This document shows positions 26,072-34,937 of a stretch of DNA of 64,000 bases, piece after piece. Each line of letters begins with the position of its first letter. The first letter of the stretch is position 1. Source of the DNA: Flavobacterium sp. IMCC34852 (lineage in GTDB: Bacteria; Bacteroidota; Bacteroidia; Flavobacteriales; Flavobacteriaceae); assembly GCF_030643905.1 (NCBI RefSeq), contig NZ_CP121446.1, positions 806,001-870,000 on the forward strand, in the 5' to 3' direction. The notes below the pieces were generated by a model. The model did no database searches. It worked only from the letters and a program-made list of their open reading frames with translations, and had not been told where the DNA came from. A program made the position numbers and the translations under genes.

Positions 26072-27046
26072 ATGCGCGCCATTTCAGAATACCAAGACAT
26101 TATTGTTGCCCATTTTAAGACGTTGACTCTGGAAAAAGAGCCTAATAATTTATACGAGCCAATTCGATATATCCTTTCATTGGGCGGAAAAAGACTGCGT
26201 CCGATTTTGACCTTAATGGCAGCTGAAGTTTTTGATACCGATTGCCAAAAAGCCATCCAAGCCGCAACTGCCGTGGAGGTTTTTCATAATTTTTCGTTGA
26301 TTCACGATGACATTATGGATGATGCGCCATTGCGAAGAGGAAACGAAACCGTACACGAAAAATGGAATCTCAATACCGGAATTCTTTCGGGAGATGCGAT
26401 GCTGATTTTAGCGTACCAATTTTTCGAAACTTACGAACCAAATGTCTTCAGAGAATTGGCAAAATTGTTCAGCAAAACCGCTTTGGAAGTTTGTGAAGGC
26501 CAACAATACGATGTGGATTTCGAAACCCGTGATGATGTGACTATTCCGGAATACCTCAAAATGATTGAATACAAAACGGCTGTTTTGGTTGGAGCCGCCA
26601 TGAAAATGGGTGCGATTGTGGCCGAAACTTCTACTGAAAACACCAATGCGATTTACGATTTCGGATTAAATTTAGGGATTGCGTTCCAATTGCAAGATGA
26701 TTACTTAGACGCGTTTGGCAATCCGGAAACCTTTGGGAAACAAGTGGGCGGCGATATTATTGAGAATAAAAAAACGTATCTTTATCTCAAAGCTTTAGAA
26801 TATTCAAAACCGGAAGAAAAAGAGCAATTGTTGCATTTGTTCTCTATCCAGCCAAGTGACAACACGGATAAAATCAATTCGGTAAAGCAAATTTTTAACC
26901 AAACCGGAGCCAGTGATGCCACGCAAAGTGCTATTCAGGATTACACATTAAAAGCGTTTGAGACTTTAGATAAAATGAATATCAGCGAGGACAAGAAAAC
27001 AGTTTTAAGAGCTTTCGGGGATAAATTGATGAGCAGAAATGTCTAA
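26072..27046 (+). CDS. Polyprenyl (isoprenyl) diphosphate synthase
   Basis: This enzyme joins isopentenyl diphosphate to allylic diphosphates to make FPP, GGPP or longer chains. It has 324 residues. The first Asp-rich motif is HDDIMDDAPLRRG (about 76-88) and the second is QLQDDYLDAFGNPE (about 207-220). GGKRLRPIL (about 35-43) binds the homoallylic substrate. The residue five before the first DD is Phe, and the motif has no two-residue insertion, which by family rules favours a short product such as FPP or GGPP; this is an inference. The next gene overlaps by 8 nt. Confidence 0.92.
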   Translation: MRAISEYQDIIVAHFKTLTLEKEPNNLYEPIRYILSLGGKRLRPILTLMAAEVFDTDCQKAIQAATAVEVFHNFSLIHDDIMDDAPLRRGNETVHEKWNLNTGILSGDAMLILAYQFFETYEPNVFRELAKLFSKTALEVCEGQQYDVDFETRDDVTIPEYLKMIEYKTAVLVGAAMKMGAIVAETSTENTNAIYDFGLNLGIAFQLQDDYLDAFGNPETFGKQVGGDIIENKKTYLYLKALEYSKPEEKEQLLHLFSIQPSDNTDKINSVKQIFNQTGASDATQSAIQDYTLKAFETLDKMNISEDKKTVLRAFGDKLMSRNV

Positions 27047-27395
27047 TTTCGTTTCGCCTATATCAACAGACCAATTACTTTCGGAAGCCGAGAAAGAAAG
27101 CCTGTACGCCAAACTTATTGAACAACTCAACAAGGATTTCAACTTTGCCAATGAAGCAGTTGATTTTCCGCAAAGTACTTCGCCTTATGAATTGAAAGTG
27201 CAACTCCACGAAAAGATTTACCGCTTAATCCAATACAAATACGCCGAATTACTCAATTTGCTTTACATCATCGATGTGCCCGAAGAAAATATCAAACAAT
27301 TAGATGGCAGCGACACAGTTGAACTCGCCGAACAAATCGCCTTTTTGGTTTTGAAAAGAGAATGGATGAAGGTTTGGTTTAGGAATCGCTATTAG
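27039..27395 (+). CDS. Hypothetical small cytoplasmic protein (118 aa)
   Basis: I do not recognise a named family. The protein is soluble, mostly helical by composition, and acidic in its middle (ELLNLLYIIDVPEENIKQLDGSDTVELAEQIAFLVLKREWMKVWF). It has no signal peptide or membrane segment. The start overlaps the polyprenyl synthase stop by 8 nt, so the two are almost certainly co-transcribed and translated together. A role near isoprenoid synthesis is only suggested by position. Confidence 0.75.
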   Translation: MSNFVSPISTDQLLSEAEKESLYAKLIEQLNKDFNFANEAVDFPQSTSPYELKVQLHEKIYRLIQYKYAELLNLLYIIDVPEENIKQLDGSDTVELAEQIAFLVLKREWMKVWFRNRY

Positions 27396-27643
27396 TCTTT
27401 TATTTAGATCAAACATTTCAATGATTCTTTAATTTTTAGCATTAATTGACATTTATAAAAAATGTGATTTTAAAAAATGCAAATCATATAAAAAACTCAT
27501 TTCATGGTTTTTAAATAATATTCAGACCTATTTAAAAGGAACTTAGCTTTATAATAATTTAAAATAAAAATAGGAATATACTACTGTTTTTAATTCCGTT
27601 TTATCTATTTGATAGATTTTAATTACTTAAAAATTAATCTATT

Positions 27644-29425
27644 ATGAAGAAGCCTAAAATTTTATCATTGTTTTTCACAATAATTATATGTTCTTTTTAT
27701 TTAAGTTGTGAAAAAGATTTATATGATGATGCAATTAAAAATGAATCGGATCATTATAAAGTTAAGAAAATAAGTTTTAAGGATTTCAAGCAAAATAGAA
27801 AAGCATTAAATAAGCTTGGAGAAAGTATAATTAAAAAATACCCAAACATTCATAATAGAGGTGTTTATTTTGAGGAGTTTGGTGTATATGTAGATACCAC
27901 GGATATCAGAGTAATTGAAGACTTTGATAAACATTCAATTACATTCAGAATTACAAATCAAGAAGTAAATAATAAAATTGAAAATTTAGTGCTTCAATCT
28001 AAGGAGAATGGAGATTATGAAGCATTTGTTACAGAGTATGTTCTTTCTCAAACAGAATTATATCTAATTTCTCAAGGTCAATATAATGAAATTGAAAAAA
28101 ATCCTGATGCAATTACAAAACTAGAAAGTAGTGAACGCGTTGTTGTAAACAGTGAATGTGTCTCAATTGTATCAATAACCACCACTTATTGTAAAGATAA
28201 TGAAGGGAATTTATTTGTTTCTCAAGGGAATTTAGGTGATTGTCCAATACCTTCACATATAGAAACCTATGTTGTAGTTTCAATAAGTTCAGGCTGTTTG
28301 AATCAATATGGAGGAACTTTTGGTTCTTCATTTACCGGTGATGCCGGTGATACCGGTTCAGGTTCTACAGGAGGTAATTCAGAAGGAGGAATTGGCGTTG
28401 GTTCACCATCAACTGGAACGAATGATAACCCAGTTATAACAACACCAGTTCTTAACTTAGAAGAAATAGAAGCTAATATTATCAGTATTTTAGAGCCAAC
28501 TCAATTAGAATGGTGGAATAATCAACCTGCTTCAAATAATATAAAACACCAAATCAGATATTTTTTTAGTTTTAATGAGTTTTCAGAGGAAAACGAGGAG
28601 TTTACCAATCAATTTATTACTCAAACTATTTTAAATCCTGATTTGAATTTTGATTTTGAAACTTCAATCAAATCCCCCGCTAACATTGATTTGACTCAAG
28701 TTCAAGACACAACTGCTACTGCCAGAAAATTTAGATGTGTTTATGAAAAATTGATGCAAACCGAAACTTTTAAAAAACTATTTAAAGATACTTTCGATGA
28801 AAATAATAGAATTAATGTTAAATTTGAGATTAGTTCCGAACTTCCACCAGGACGAAATGGTAGTTGTGAAATGACAGTAGCACCTGACGGGAGTTACAAT
28901 AATTTAATTAAAATAAATTCAAATTTATTAGATGGAACTATATCTAATATAATTGTAGCAAAAACAATTTTACATGAATGTATTCATGCCTATTTAAATA
29001 TCAAAAGAATGAATTGTAATTTAGGGTCAACCATACCTGAGTTAAATAATTTAGATTTACAGGAACTTATTTCATTATTCTATCAAAATTTTAATTGTCA
29101 TATTGATGTAAATGGAGCACCGCAAAGTCAACATGTTTTTATGTTTGATTATTTAACTCCAACTTTTATGAATATATTAAATGAAGTGAAGGGGTTATTG
29201 ATTAGTCAAAATCATATTCAACAATTAAACAATCAAATTTATTATTATCCAAATTCTAATTTAAGTGAGCCTTTTAATTGGAATGATTTTTTTTATAACC
29301 TTAGCTTAAGTGGTCTCAATAACACAAGTTCTTTTCAAACTAATATTCAATCTGATAGCATAAAATATTCTAAATATTTATTTTATTCGTCCTTGTTTAA
29401 CATGGTAACAAAAGAATGTCATTAA
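27644..29425 (+). CDS. Surface lipoprotein with HEXXH metallopeptidase-like domain, family not recognised
   Basis: This 593-residue protein starts with a lipoprotein signal (FTIIICSFYLSCEKD, Cys about 23). Residues about 30-210 form an N-terminal domain with little recognisable homology. A Gly/Ser/Thr-rich linker follows (about 222-265, GDAGDTGSGSTGGNSEGG). The C-terminal domain contains TILHECIHAYLNIK, an HEXXH zinc motif with His444, Glu445 and His448; a candidate third ligand is His497 (SQHVFMFDY). Six or more Cys lie outside the signal. The DNA is markedly AT-rich with A/T-ending codons, unlike the flanking core genes, so transfer is possible. It is followed after 2 nt by a small secreted protein gene. 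Activity is not shown. Confidence 0.7.
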   Translation: MKKPKILSLFFTIIICSFYLSCEKDLYDDAIKNESDHYKVKKISFKDFKQNRKALNKLGESIIKKYPNIHNRGVYFEEFGVYVDTTDIRVIEDFDKHSITFRITNQEVNNKIENLVLQSKENGDYEAFVTEYVLSQTELYLISQGQYNEIEKNPDAITKLESSERVVVNSECVSIVSITTTYCKDNEGNLFVSQGNLGDCPIPSHIETYVVVSISSGCLNQYGGTFGSSFTGDAGDTGSGSTGGNSEGGIGVGSPSTGTNDNPVITTPVLNLEEIEANIISILEPTQLEWWNNQPASNNIKHQIRYFFSFNEFSEENEEFTNQFITQTILNPDLNFDFETSIKSPANIDLTQVQDTTATARKFRCVYEKLMQTETFKKLFKDTFDENNRINVKFEISSELPPGRNGSCEMTVAPDGSYNNLIKINSNLLDGTISNIIVAKTILHECIHAYLNIKRMNCNLGSTIPELNNLDLQELISLFYQNFNCHIDVNGAPQSQHVFMFDYLTPTFMNILNEVKGLLISQNHIQQLNNQIYYYPNSNLSEPFNWNDFFYNLSLSGLNNTSSFQTNIQSDSIKYSKYLFYSSLFNMVTKECH

Positions 29426-29427
29426 TT

Positions 29428-29892
29428 ATGAAAATAAGTTTAATAATATCAATATACTTTTTTTTTAATTCCTCTTGGTCACAAACATTAGACTCTATCA
29501 GGTCTTCAGATACTTTGTATATATACTTTGATTATGGTAAGTGCCAAGATATATATTTGAAAGAAAATATTAATGATGTTCTAAAGCTAAAGATTTACAG
29601 ATTTAGTTCTGATAATTACAATAGTATTTTTTTTAAGTCCGGACTATATCATGATTATAATAATTATGATAAAAAAATAGAGGCTTCTAAAAAGATTGTT
29701 GATAAATGTTTTTTAAAAGAAAAAAAGAAATTAATTTTAGATATTAATTTTTTTATTGAATATGGATTTAAAGAAACCTTTTTTTTAATCTGGAAAAAGA
29801 AACTATTTTTAATAGATAAAAAAGAGATTAAAAAAAATAAGATAACTTTAAAAGAAATAATAATTGAAAATTACACTTATTTTGAAGAATGA
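29428..29892 (+). CDS. Small secreted hypothetical protein (154 aa), partner of the HEXXH lipoprotein gene
   Basis: I do not recognise this protein. From the ATG at 29428 it has a signal peptide (ISLIISIYFFFNSSWSQ). The mature part is rich in Lys, Phe, Ile and Asn (FIEYGFKETFFLIWKKKLFLIDKKEIKKNKI) and contains two Cys. It begins 2 nt after the upstream stop codon, so it shares a transcript. The very high AT content matches its neighbour. An accessory or protective role for the metallopeptidase-like protein is conceivable but has no sequence support beyond the pairing. Confidence 0.6.
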   Translation: MKISLIISIYFFFNSSWSQTLDSIRSSDTLYIYFDYGKCQDIYLKENINDVLKLKIYRFSSDNYNSIFFKSGLYHDYNNYDKKIEASKKIVDKCFLKEKKKLILDINFFIEYGFKETFFLIWKKKLFLIDKKEIKKNKITLKEIIIENYTYFEE

Positions 29893-29989
29893 TAATGAAT
29901 AATTAAAATTAATTAGCTACAGTATTTAGGAATCATAGGTTCAACTAAGTTAACACCTTCGAGAATTAAAAAAATATTCACAAAAACAC

Positions 29990-30003
29990 ACACTTGAGAG
30001 TGT
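29990..30003 (+). terminator. Terminator of the AT-rich two-gene unit
   Basis: A short hairpin (ACACT/AGTGT, 4-nt loop) is followed by ten Ts. It lies about 100 nt past the stop of the 154-residue protein gene. Confidence 0.6.
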
Positions 30004-30022
30004 TTTTTTTTTAACTCAAATA

Positions 30023-30571
30023 TTAAAAATAAACCCTTACAAACGGCATAAACGCATCACCATACAAATCTTTGTCCTTGTCAAATAATAAATTGAATCG
30101 CGCGCCAATCGTAACATTGTCAGCACGATAACCGCCGCCAACGTATAGGCCGGTGTTCCAAAAACTTCTTTTTACATTGTTGTACAAATCGGTGTAACTA
30201 GTGTTCACATGAACTTGCTCCAATTCTAAAGAAAGCTGAATTTCCTCTATCGGATTGAATAGTCCAATAAGCGTCGCACCAACCACATTCGAATCGTAAA
30301 AATTTTTCTGCTTCAAGCGGCTGTATTGCAATCCTGTACCCAACGCAAAGTGCTCATTGAAATTGTAAATCGCACTCGGAGCAATGGTAATATCAGTAAA
30401 ACCATTGCCTATGGCCAAGCCAAATCCGCCCCCAAATTGTACTTTGTCCCAAAAATCCCCTGTATCAGATTTGCCACCCGATGACTCTTGTGAAAATCCA
30501 CTGAAGGAAAAGAGTAAAATCAGGGTTAATAGAGCCGACTTTGCCAAGGTGCAGAAGGTATTCTTTTTCAT
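30023..30571 (-). CDS. Outer membrane beta-barrel protein, hypothetical
   Basis: This 182-residue protein has a signal peptide (LTLILLFSFSGFSQ, cut near 27). The mature part alternates hydrophobic and polar residues as in small porin-like barrels (FGGGFGLAIGNGFTDITIAPS, HFALGTGLQYSRLKQ, YVGGGYRADNVTIGARF) and ends in an aromatic residue (FMPFVRVYF), as outer-membrane barrels do. It is divergent from sucA; a TATATTTA box near 30600 may be its -7 element. Function unknown. Confidence 0.8.
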   Translation of the reverse strand: MKKNTFCTLAKSALLTLILLFSFSGFSQESSGGKSDTGDFWDKVQFGGGFGLAIGNGFTDITIAPSAIYNFNEHFALGTGLQYSRLKQKNFYDSNVVGATLIGLFNPIEEIQLSLELEQVHVNTSYTDLYNNVKRSFWNTGLYVGGGYRADNVTIGARFNLLFDKDKDLYGDAFMPFVRVYF

Positions 30572-30615
30572 AGCATTGTATATATTTATTTAGCGTTATA
30601 AATATACTAAAATGA

Positions 30616-30646
30616 TTGAAAGATTATTACAAATGTCATACTTTTG
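30616..30646 (+). promoter_or_regulatory. Promoter of sucA
   Basis: TTG (30616-30618), 20 nt, then TACTTTTG (30639-30646). It lies 41 nt before the chosen ATG and inside the longer in-frame extension, which argues against the longer start. Confidence 0.8.
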
Positions 30647-30687
30647 CAGCTGATTTTCTAACACTAAGATTATTTACAGCTAAAATC

Positions 30688-33459
30688 ATGGATAGGTTTT
30701 CCTTTTTAAACGCAGCACACACCGAATTTTTTGCCCATTTATACGAACAATACCTTCAAAATCCCGATAGCGTAGAGCCAAGTTGGCGCGCTTTTTTTCA
30801 AGGTTTCGACTTTGGAATGGCAACCTATAACGAAGAGAATGCCGTACAGGAATTGGCGCACTATGCTGCCAGTGTTCCTCAGAACGGACAGGTTTCTGAT
30901 AAATTGCAAAAAGAATTCAATGTACTAAAGTTGATTGACGGCTACAGAACACGCGGTCACTTATTTACCCAAACCAATCCGGTTCGTGACCGTAGAGTAT
31001 ATGAGCCGAATTTAGATATCGAAAATTTCGGTCTGACTTCAGCCGATTTGGATACCGTATTTGATGCCGCCAAAATTTTAGGAAAACAACCCTCTACTTT
31101 AAAACAAATTCTTGCTCATTTGAAGAGTATGTATTGCCAACACATTGGGATCGAATACATGCACATGGAAAATCCGATTTTTGTGAATTGGGTTCAAGAA
31201 AGATTAAATAAAAACGACAACCAACCTGATTTCAACGCCGAACAAAAGAAACACATCTTAGGCAAACTAAATGAAGCGGTTTCTTTCGAGAATTTTTTGC
31301 ATACAAAGTATGTTGGGCAAAAACGATTCTCGTTGGAAGGTGGTGAAAGTATCATTCCGGCATTAGACGCATTAATTGAATCGGCAGCTGAAAAAGGCGT
31401 TGAGCATTTCGTTATGGGAATGGCCCATAGAGGGAGATTAAATACCTTAGCTAACATTTTCGGCAAAGCCACACAAGACATCTTCTCCGAATTTGACGGA
31501 AAAGATTATGATAAAGAATATTTTGACGGTGACGTAAAGTACCACTTAGGGTTAACGTCAGAAAGAAAAACCCAATCGGGTAAAAAAATCAATATCAATT
31601 TGGCTCCCAATCCATCTCACTTGGAAACGGTTGGTGCCGTGATTGAGGGAATTACCCGTGCCAAACAAGACAAATATTTCCCGGAAGATTTCTCTAAAGT
31701 ATTGCCAATCGCCGTTCACGGTGATGCGGCTGTGGCCGGACAAGGAATCGTGTACGAGATCGTTCAAATGGCCCAATTAGACGGTTACAAAACCGGAGGA
31801 ACCATTCATATTGTCATCAATAACCAAGTAGGATTTACGACCAATTATTTAGATGCCCGTTCGTCAACGTATTGTACCGATGTGGCCAAAGTGACTTTGT
31901 CGCCAATACTTCACGTAAATTCAGACGATGCGGAAGCGGTAGTTCACGCCATGTTATTCGCGTTAGACTTCAGAATGCAATTCGGAAGAGACGTTTTCAT
32001 CGATTTGTTAGGCTACAGAAAATATGGCCACAACGAAGGCGATGAACCTCGTTTTACCCAACCGTTATTGTACAAATTAATTGCCCGTCACAAAAACCCA
32101 AGAGACATTTACTCCGAAAAATTAATCACCGCCGGAATCGTTGATGCCGCGTATGTGACCAAAATAGAAAACGAATACAAAGCCAAGCTGGATGAAAATC
32201 TGCAAGCTTCCCGTAAAAAAGATTTGACCATCATCAAACCTTTTATGCAAGATGAATGGAAAGGTTTTGTACAGGTTTCCGATGATGAAATGTTGCAAAA
32301 AGTCGACACTACTTTTGATAAAAAGAAATTAGATGCCATCTTAGAAACCATTTCGACGTTACCGGCCGACAAAAAATTCATCAGTAAGATTACTAAAATC
32401 GTTACCGATAGAAAAGCCATGTACGATAACAACACTATCGATTGGGGCACTGCCGAGGCTTTAGCTTATGGTTCGTTACTTACCGAAGGTTACGATATTC
32501 GCTTGTCGGGACAAGACGTAGAGCGAGGAACTTTCTCCCACCGTCACGCCGTAGTGAAGGTAGAAGACAGCGAAGAAGAAGTAATTTTATTAAACGCTTT
32601 AAAAGATAAAAAAGGAAAGTTCAACGTGTTCAATTCGTTCCTTTCCGAATATGGGGTTTTAGGGTTTGACTACGGTTATGCTTTAGCCAATCCAAACGCC
32701 TTAACCATTTGGGAAGCCCAATTCGGAGATTTTTCCAACGGTGCCCAAATCATGATCGACCAATACATTTCGTGTGGGGAAGACAAATGGAACAACCAAA
32801 ACGGAATTGTTTTATTGTTGCCTCACGGATACGAAGGTCAAGGTGCTGAACACTCGTCTGCGCGTATGGAACGATATTTACAGTTGTGTGCCAAACACAA
32901 TATGTATGTAGCCGATTGTACTACGCCGGCGAATTTCTTCCACTTGCTGCGTCGCCAAATGAAAACCAAATTCCGCAAACCATTGGTAGTATTCTCACCT
33001 AAGAGTTTGTTGCGTCACCCATTGTGTGTGTCTACTCGTGAAGCATTGTACAACGGTCAATTCCAAGAAGTAATCGATGATGCTTCTATCGACAAGAAAA
33101 AAGTAAAAACCGTAGTGTTCTGTACCGGAAAATTCTACTACGATATTTTAGCCGAAAGAGAAAACTTAGGCAGAAATGACGTAGCTTTGGTACGTATCGA
33201 GCAGTTGTTCCCGTTACCAACAGAGCAATTGAAAGCGGTGATTGCGAGTTATCCGAATACCGACGATTTCGTTTGGGCACAGGAAGAACCAAAAAACATG
33301 GGTGCTTACAGCTATATGCTAATGAATTTCGACTTGGTGCCATGGCGATTGGCTTCTTTAAAAGCTTATGCAGCTCCGGCCGCCGGAAGTCACACACGAG
33401 ACAGAAGAAGACATGCCGATGCCATCAGAATGGTATTTGACAAGAATTTATTTAGATAA
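30688..33459 (+). CDS. sucA: 2-oxoglutarate dehydrogenase E1 component
   Basis: This is the thiamine diphosphate-dependent decarboxylase that makes succinyl-dihydrolipoamide in the TCA cycle, with SucB and an E3. It has 923 residues from the ATG at 30688 (MDRFSFLNAAHTEF). The N-terminal E2-binding tail is QNPDSVEPSWRAFFQGFDFG. The active-site and cofactor segments are visible: VMGMAHRGRLNTLANI (about 245-260), HGDAAVAGQGIVYE, NNQVGFTTNYLDARSS, YGHNEGDEPRFTQP and PHGYEGQGAEHSSAR (about 708-722). The E3 gene is not in the window. sucB follows after 91 nt that hold a repeat element. Confidence 0.97.
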   Translation: MDRFSFLNAAHTEFFAHLYEQYLQNPDSVEPSWRAFFQGFDFGMATYNEENAVQELAHYAASVPQNGQVSDKLQKEFNVLKLIDGYRTRGHLFTQTNPVRDRRVYEPNLDIENFGLTSADLDTVFDAAKILGKQPSTLKQILAHLKSMYCQHIGIEYMHMENPIFVNWVQERLNKNDNQPDFNAEQKKHILGKLNEAVSFENFLHTKYVGQKRFSLEGGESIIPALDALIESAAEKGVEHFVMGMAHRGRLNTLANIFGKATQDIFSEFDGKDYDKEYFDGDVKYHLGLTSERKTQSGKKININLAPNPSHLETVGAVIEGITRAKQDKYFPEDFSKVLPIAVHGDAAVAGQGIVYEIVQMAQLDGYKTGGTIHIVINNQVGFTTNYLDARSSTYCTDVAKVTLSPILHVNSDDAEAVVHAMLFALDFRMQFGRDVFIDLLGYRKYGHNEGDEPRFTQPLLYKLIARHKNPRDIYSEKLITAGIVDAAYVTKIENEYKAKLDENLQASRKKDLTIIKPFMQDEWKGFVQVSDDEMLQKVDTTFDKKKLDAILETISTLPADKKFISKITKIVTDRKAMYDNNTIDWGTAEALAYGSLLTEGYDIRLSGQDVERGTFSHRHAVVKVEDSEEEVILLNALKDKKGKFNVFNSFLSEYGVLGFDYGYALANPNALTIWEAQFGDFSNGAQIMIDQYISCGEDKWNNQNGIVLLLPHGYEGQGAEHSSARMERYLQLCAKHNMYVADCTTPANFFHLLRRQMKTKFRKPLVVFSPKSLLRHPLCVSTREALYNGQFQEVIDDASIDKKKVKTVVFCTGKFYYDILAERENLGRNDVALVRIEQLFPLPTEQLKAVIASYPNTDDFVWAQEEPKNMGAYSYMLMNFDLVPWRLASLKAYAAPAAGSHTRDRRRHADAIRMVFDKNLFR

Positions 33460-33460
33460 T

Positions 33461-33515
33461 TTAGGAGCTTAATCCCGCTGCAACCTGCCTGCCGGCAGGC
33501 AGGTCGGGGCTAAAA
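33461..33515. repeat. Interspersed repeat family A, copy 3 (shortened, between sucA and sucB)
   Basis: It begins TTAGGAGC, keeps the CCCGCT segment, and ends GGGGCTAAAA like the other two copies. Its core is replaced by a perfect 22-nt palindrome at 33483-33504 (half-site ACCTGCCTGCC). It is about 55 nt against about 85-100 nt for the others. Confidence 0.75.
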
Positions 33516-33550
33516 AATAAAGAACAAAACAACACTATAAAATTACAGAC

Positions 33551-34780
33551 ATGATTTTAGAAATGAAAGTGCCTTCACCGGGCGAATCGATTAAAGAAGT
33601 AGAAATTGCCACTTGGCTGGTAAAAGACGGCGATTATGTAGAAAAAGACCAAGCCATTGCTGAGGTGGATTCTGATAAAGCCACTTTAGAGTTACCGGCA
33701 GAAGCCAGCGGAATCATCACGCTAAAAGCCGAAGAAGGTGACGCAGTAGCGGTTGGTGCAGTGGTTTGTTTAATCGATACTAGCGCAGCTAAACCAAGCG
33801 GTTCTGCTCCGGCTCCAGCGGCAGAAGTTAAAGCTGAAGCACCAAAAGTAGAAGAGAAAAAAGCAGAAGCGCCAAAAGCAGCACCAGTGGCAGCAGCTAC
33901 TTATGCAGCCCAAACACCATCTCCGGCAGCTCGTAAAATATTAGACGAAAAAAATATCCAACCTTCAGACATCGTTGGAACAGGAAAAGACGGCAGAATC
34001 ACCAAAGAAGATGCGGTAAACGCTGTGCCTTCAATGGGAACTCCAACAGGAGGCAATCGTGGTTCAGAAAGAACTAAATTATCCATGTTGCGTCGTAAAG
34101 TAGCGGAAAGATTGGTTTCTGCGAAAAACGAAACCGCCATGTTGACTACGTTCAACGAGGTGGATATGACCAACATCTACGCGTTGCGTGAGCAATACAA
34201 AGAAGAGTTTAAAGCGAAACACGGCTTAGGATTGGGCTTTATGTCATTCTTTACTAAAGCCGTAACCCGCGCTTTACAATTATACCCGGATGTAAATTCG
34301 ATGATTGACGGTCAAGAGAAAATTGCTTACGATTTCTGTGATATCTCCGTAGCGGTATCAGGGCCTAAAGGTTTGATGGTTCCCGTAATGAGAAACGCTG
34401 AAACACTATCTTTCAGAGGTGTGGAAGCCGAAATCAAAAGATTAGCGATTCGCGCTCGTGACGGACAAATCACGGTTGACGAAATGACCGGAGGAACATT
34501 CACTATTTCTAATGGTGGCGTTTTCGGAAGTATGTTGAGCACGCCAATTATCAATCCGCCACAATCGGGGATCTTAGGAATGCACAATGTAGTGGAAAGA
34601 CCTATCGTTAGAAACGGACAAATCGTTATCGCTCCGGTAATGTATGTGGCTTTATCGTATGACCACAGAATCATTGACGGACGTGAGTCGGTTGGATTCT
34701 TAGTAGCGGTAAAAGAAGCGTTAGAAAATCCGGTGGAAATTTTGATGAATAACAACCCTAAGAAAGCTTTAGAGCTTTAG
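33551..34780 (+). CDS. sucB: 2-oxoglutarate dehydrogenase E2 component (dihydrolipoyl succinyltransferase)
   Basis: This enzyme transfers the succinyl group from lipoamide to CoA and forms the core of the complex. It has 409 residues. The lipoyl domain is at about 1-78, with the modified Lys in VDSDKATLEL. An Ala/Pro/Lys/Glu linker follows (about 80-120), then the E1/E3-binding domain (SPAARKILDEKNIQPSDIVGTGKDGRITKED, about 125-155). The catalytic domain runs from about 175 and carries the active site SYDHRIIDGRESVGFL (about 371-386). It is downstream of sucA in one transcript and ends before a strong terminator. Confidence 0.97.
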   Translation: MILEMKVPSPGESIKEVEIATWLVKDGDYVEKDQAIAEVDSDKATLELPAEASGIITLKAEEGDAVAVGAVVCLIDTSAAKPSGSAPAPAAEVKAEAPKVEEKKAEAPKAAPVAAATYAAQTPSPAARKILDEKNIQPSDIVGTGKDGRITKEDAVNAVPSMGTPTGGNRGSERTKLSMLRRKVAERLVSAKNETAMLTTFNEVDMTNIYALREQYKEEFKAKHGLGLGFMSFFTKAVTRALQLYPDVNSMIDGQEKIAYDFCDISVAVSGPKGLMVPVMRNAETLSFRGVEAEIKRLAIRARDGQITVDEMTGGTFTISNGGVFGSMLSTPIINPPQSGILGMHNVVERPIVRNGQIVIAPVMYVALSYDHRIIDGRESVGFLVAVKEALENPVEILMNNNPKKALEL

Positions 34781-34816
34781 GGTTTCTACCTGCCTCGGAT
34801 GAGGCGCCTATATATT

Positions 34817-34846
34817 AAATCCCGTTTGGTTTTCTGAACGGGATTT
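34817..34846 (+). terminator. Terminator of sucAB
   Basis: A 10-bp stem (AAATCCCGTT at 34817-34826, AACGGGATTT at 34837-34846) with a 10-nt loop, followed by TTTCG. A second small hairpin (GCCTC-GGAT-GAGGC, 34792-34805) lies just before it. Confidence 0.85.
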
Positions 34847-34863
34847 TTCGTTTATTTGCATAC

Positions 34864-34930
34864 TGCGTGAGTGATTGGAGCAAGTACCATGTACTGCGGA
34901 AAGCACGGCCCAAAGGGACACGCCCAAAAA
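34864..34930. repeat. Probable interspersed hairpin element upstream of the MFS gene
   Basis: The stretch from GCGTGAGTGATTGGAGC to ACACGCCCAAAAA carries an inner palindrome (AGTAC-CAT-GTACT, 34883-34895) and a CCC-AAA-GGG hairpin. It is GC-richer than its surroundings and partly open in one frame, which creates a false TTG start at 34875. I recall similar arrangements in other Flavobacterium genomes, but only one copy is in this window. Confidence 0.45.
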
Positions 34931-34937
34931 ATACGCT

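Noticed and set aside
27396..27643. Promoter or small gene in the 248-nt AT-rich gap before the HEXXH lipoprotein gene
   Set aside because: TAGCTTTA near 27545 only partly fits the -7 consensus and no open frame of note is present.
34875..34937. A 21-codon N-terminal extension of the MFS transporter
   Set aside because: It begins with TTG, runs through a repeat-like hairpin element, and puts polar residues before TM1; the ATG at 34938 fits the family.
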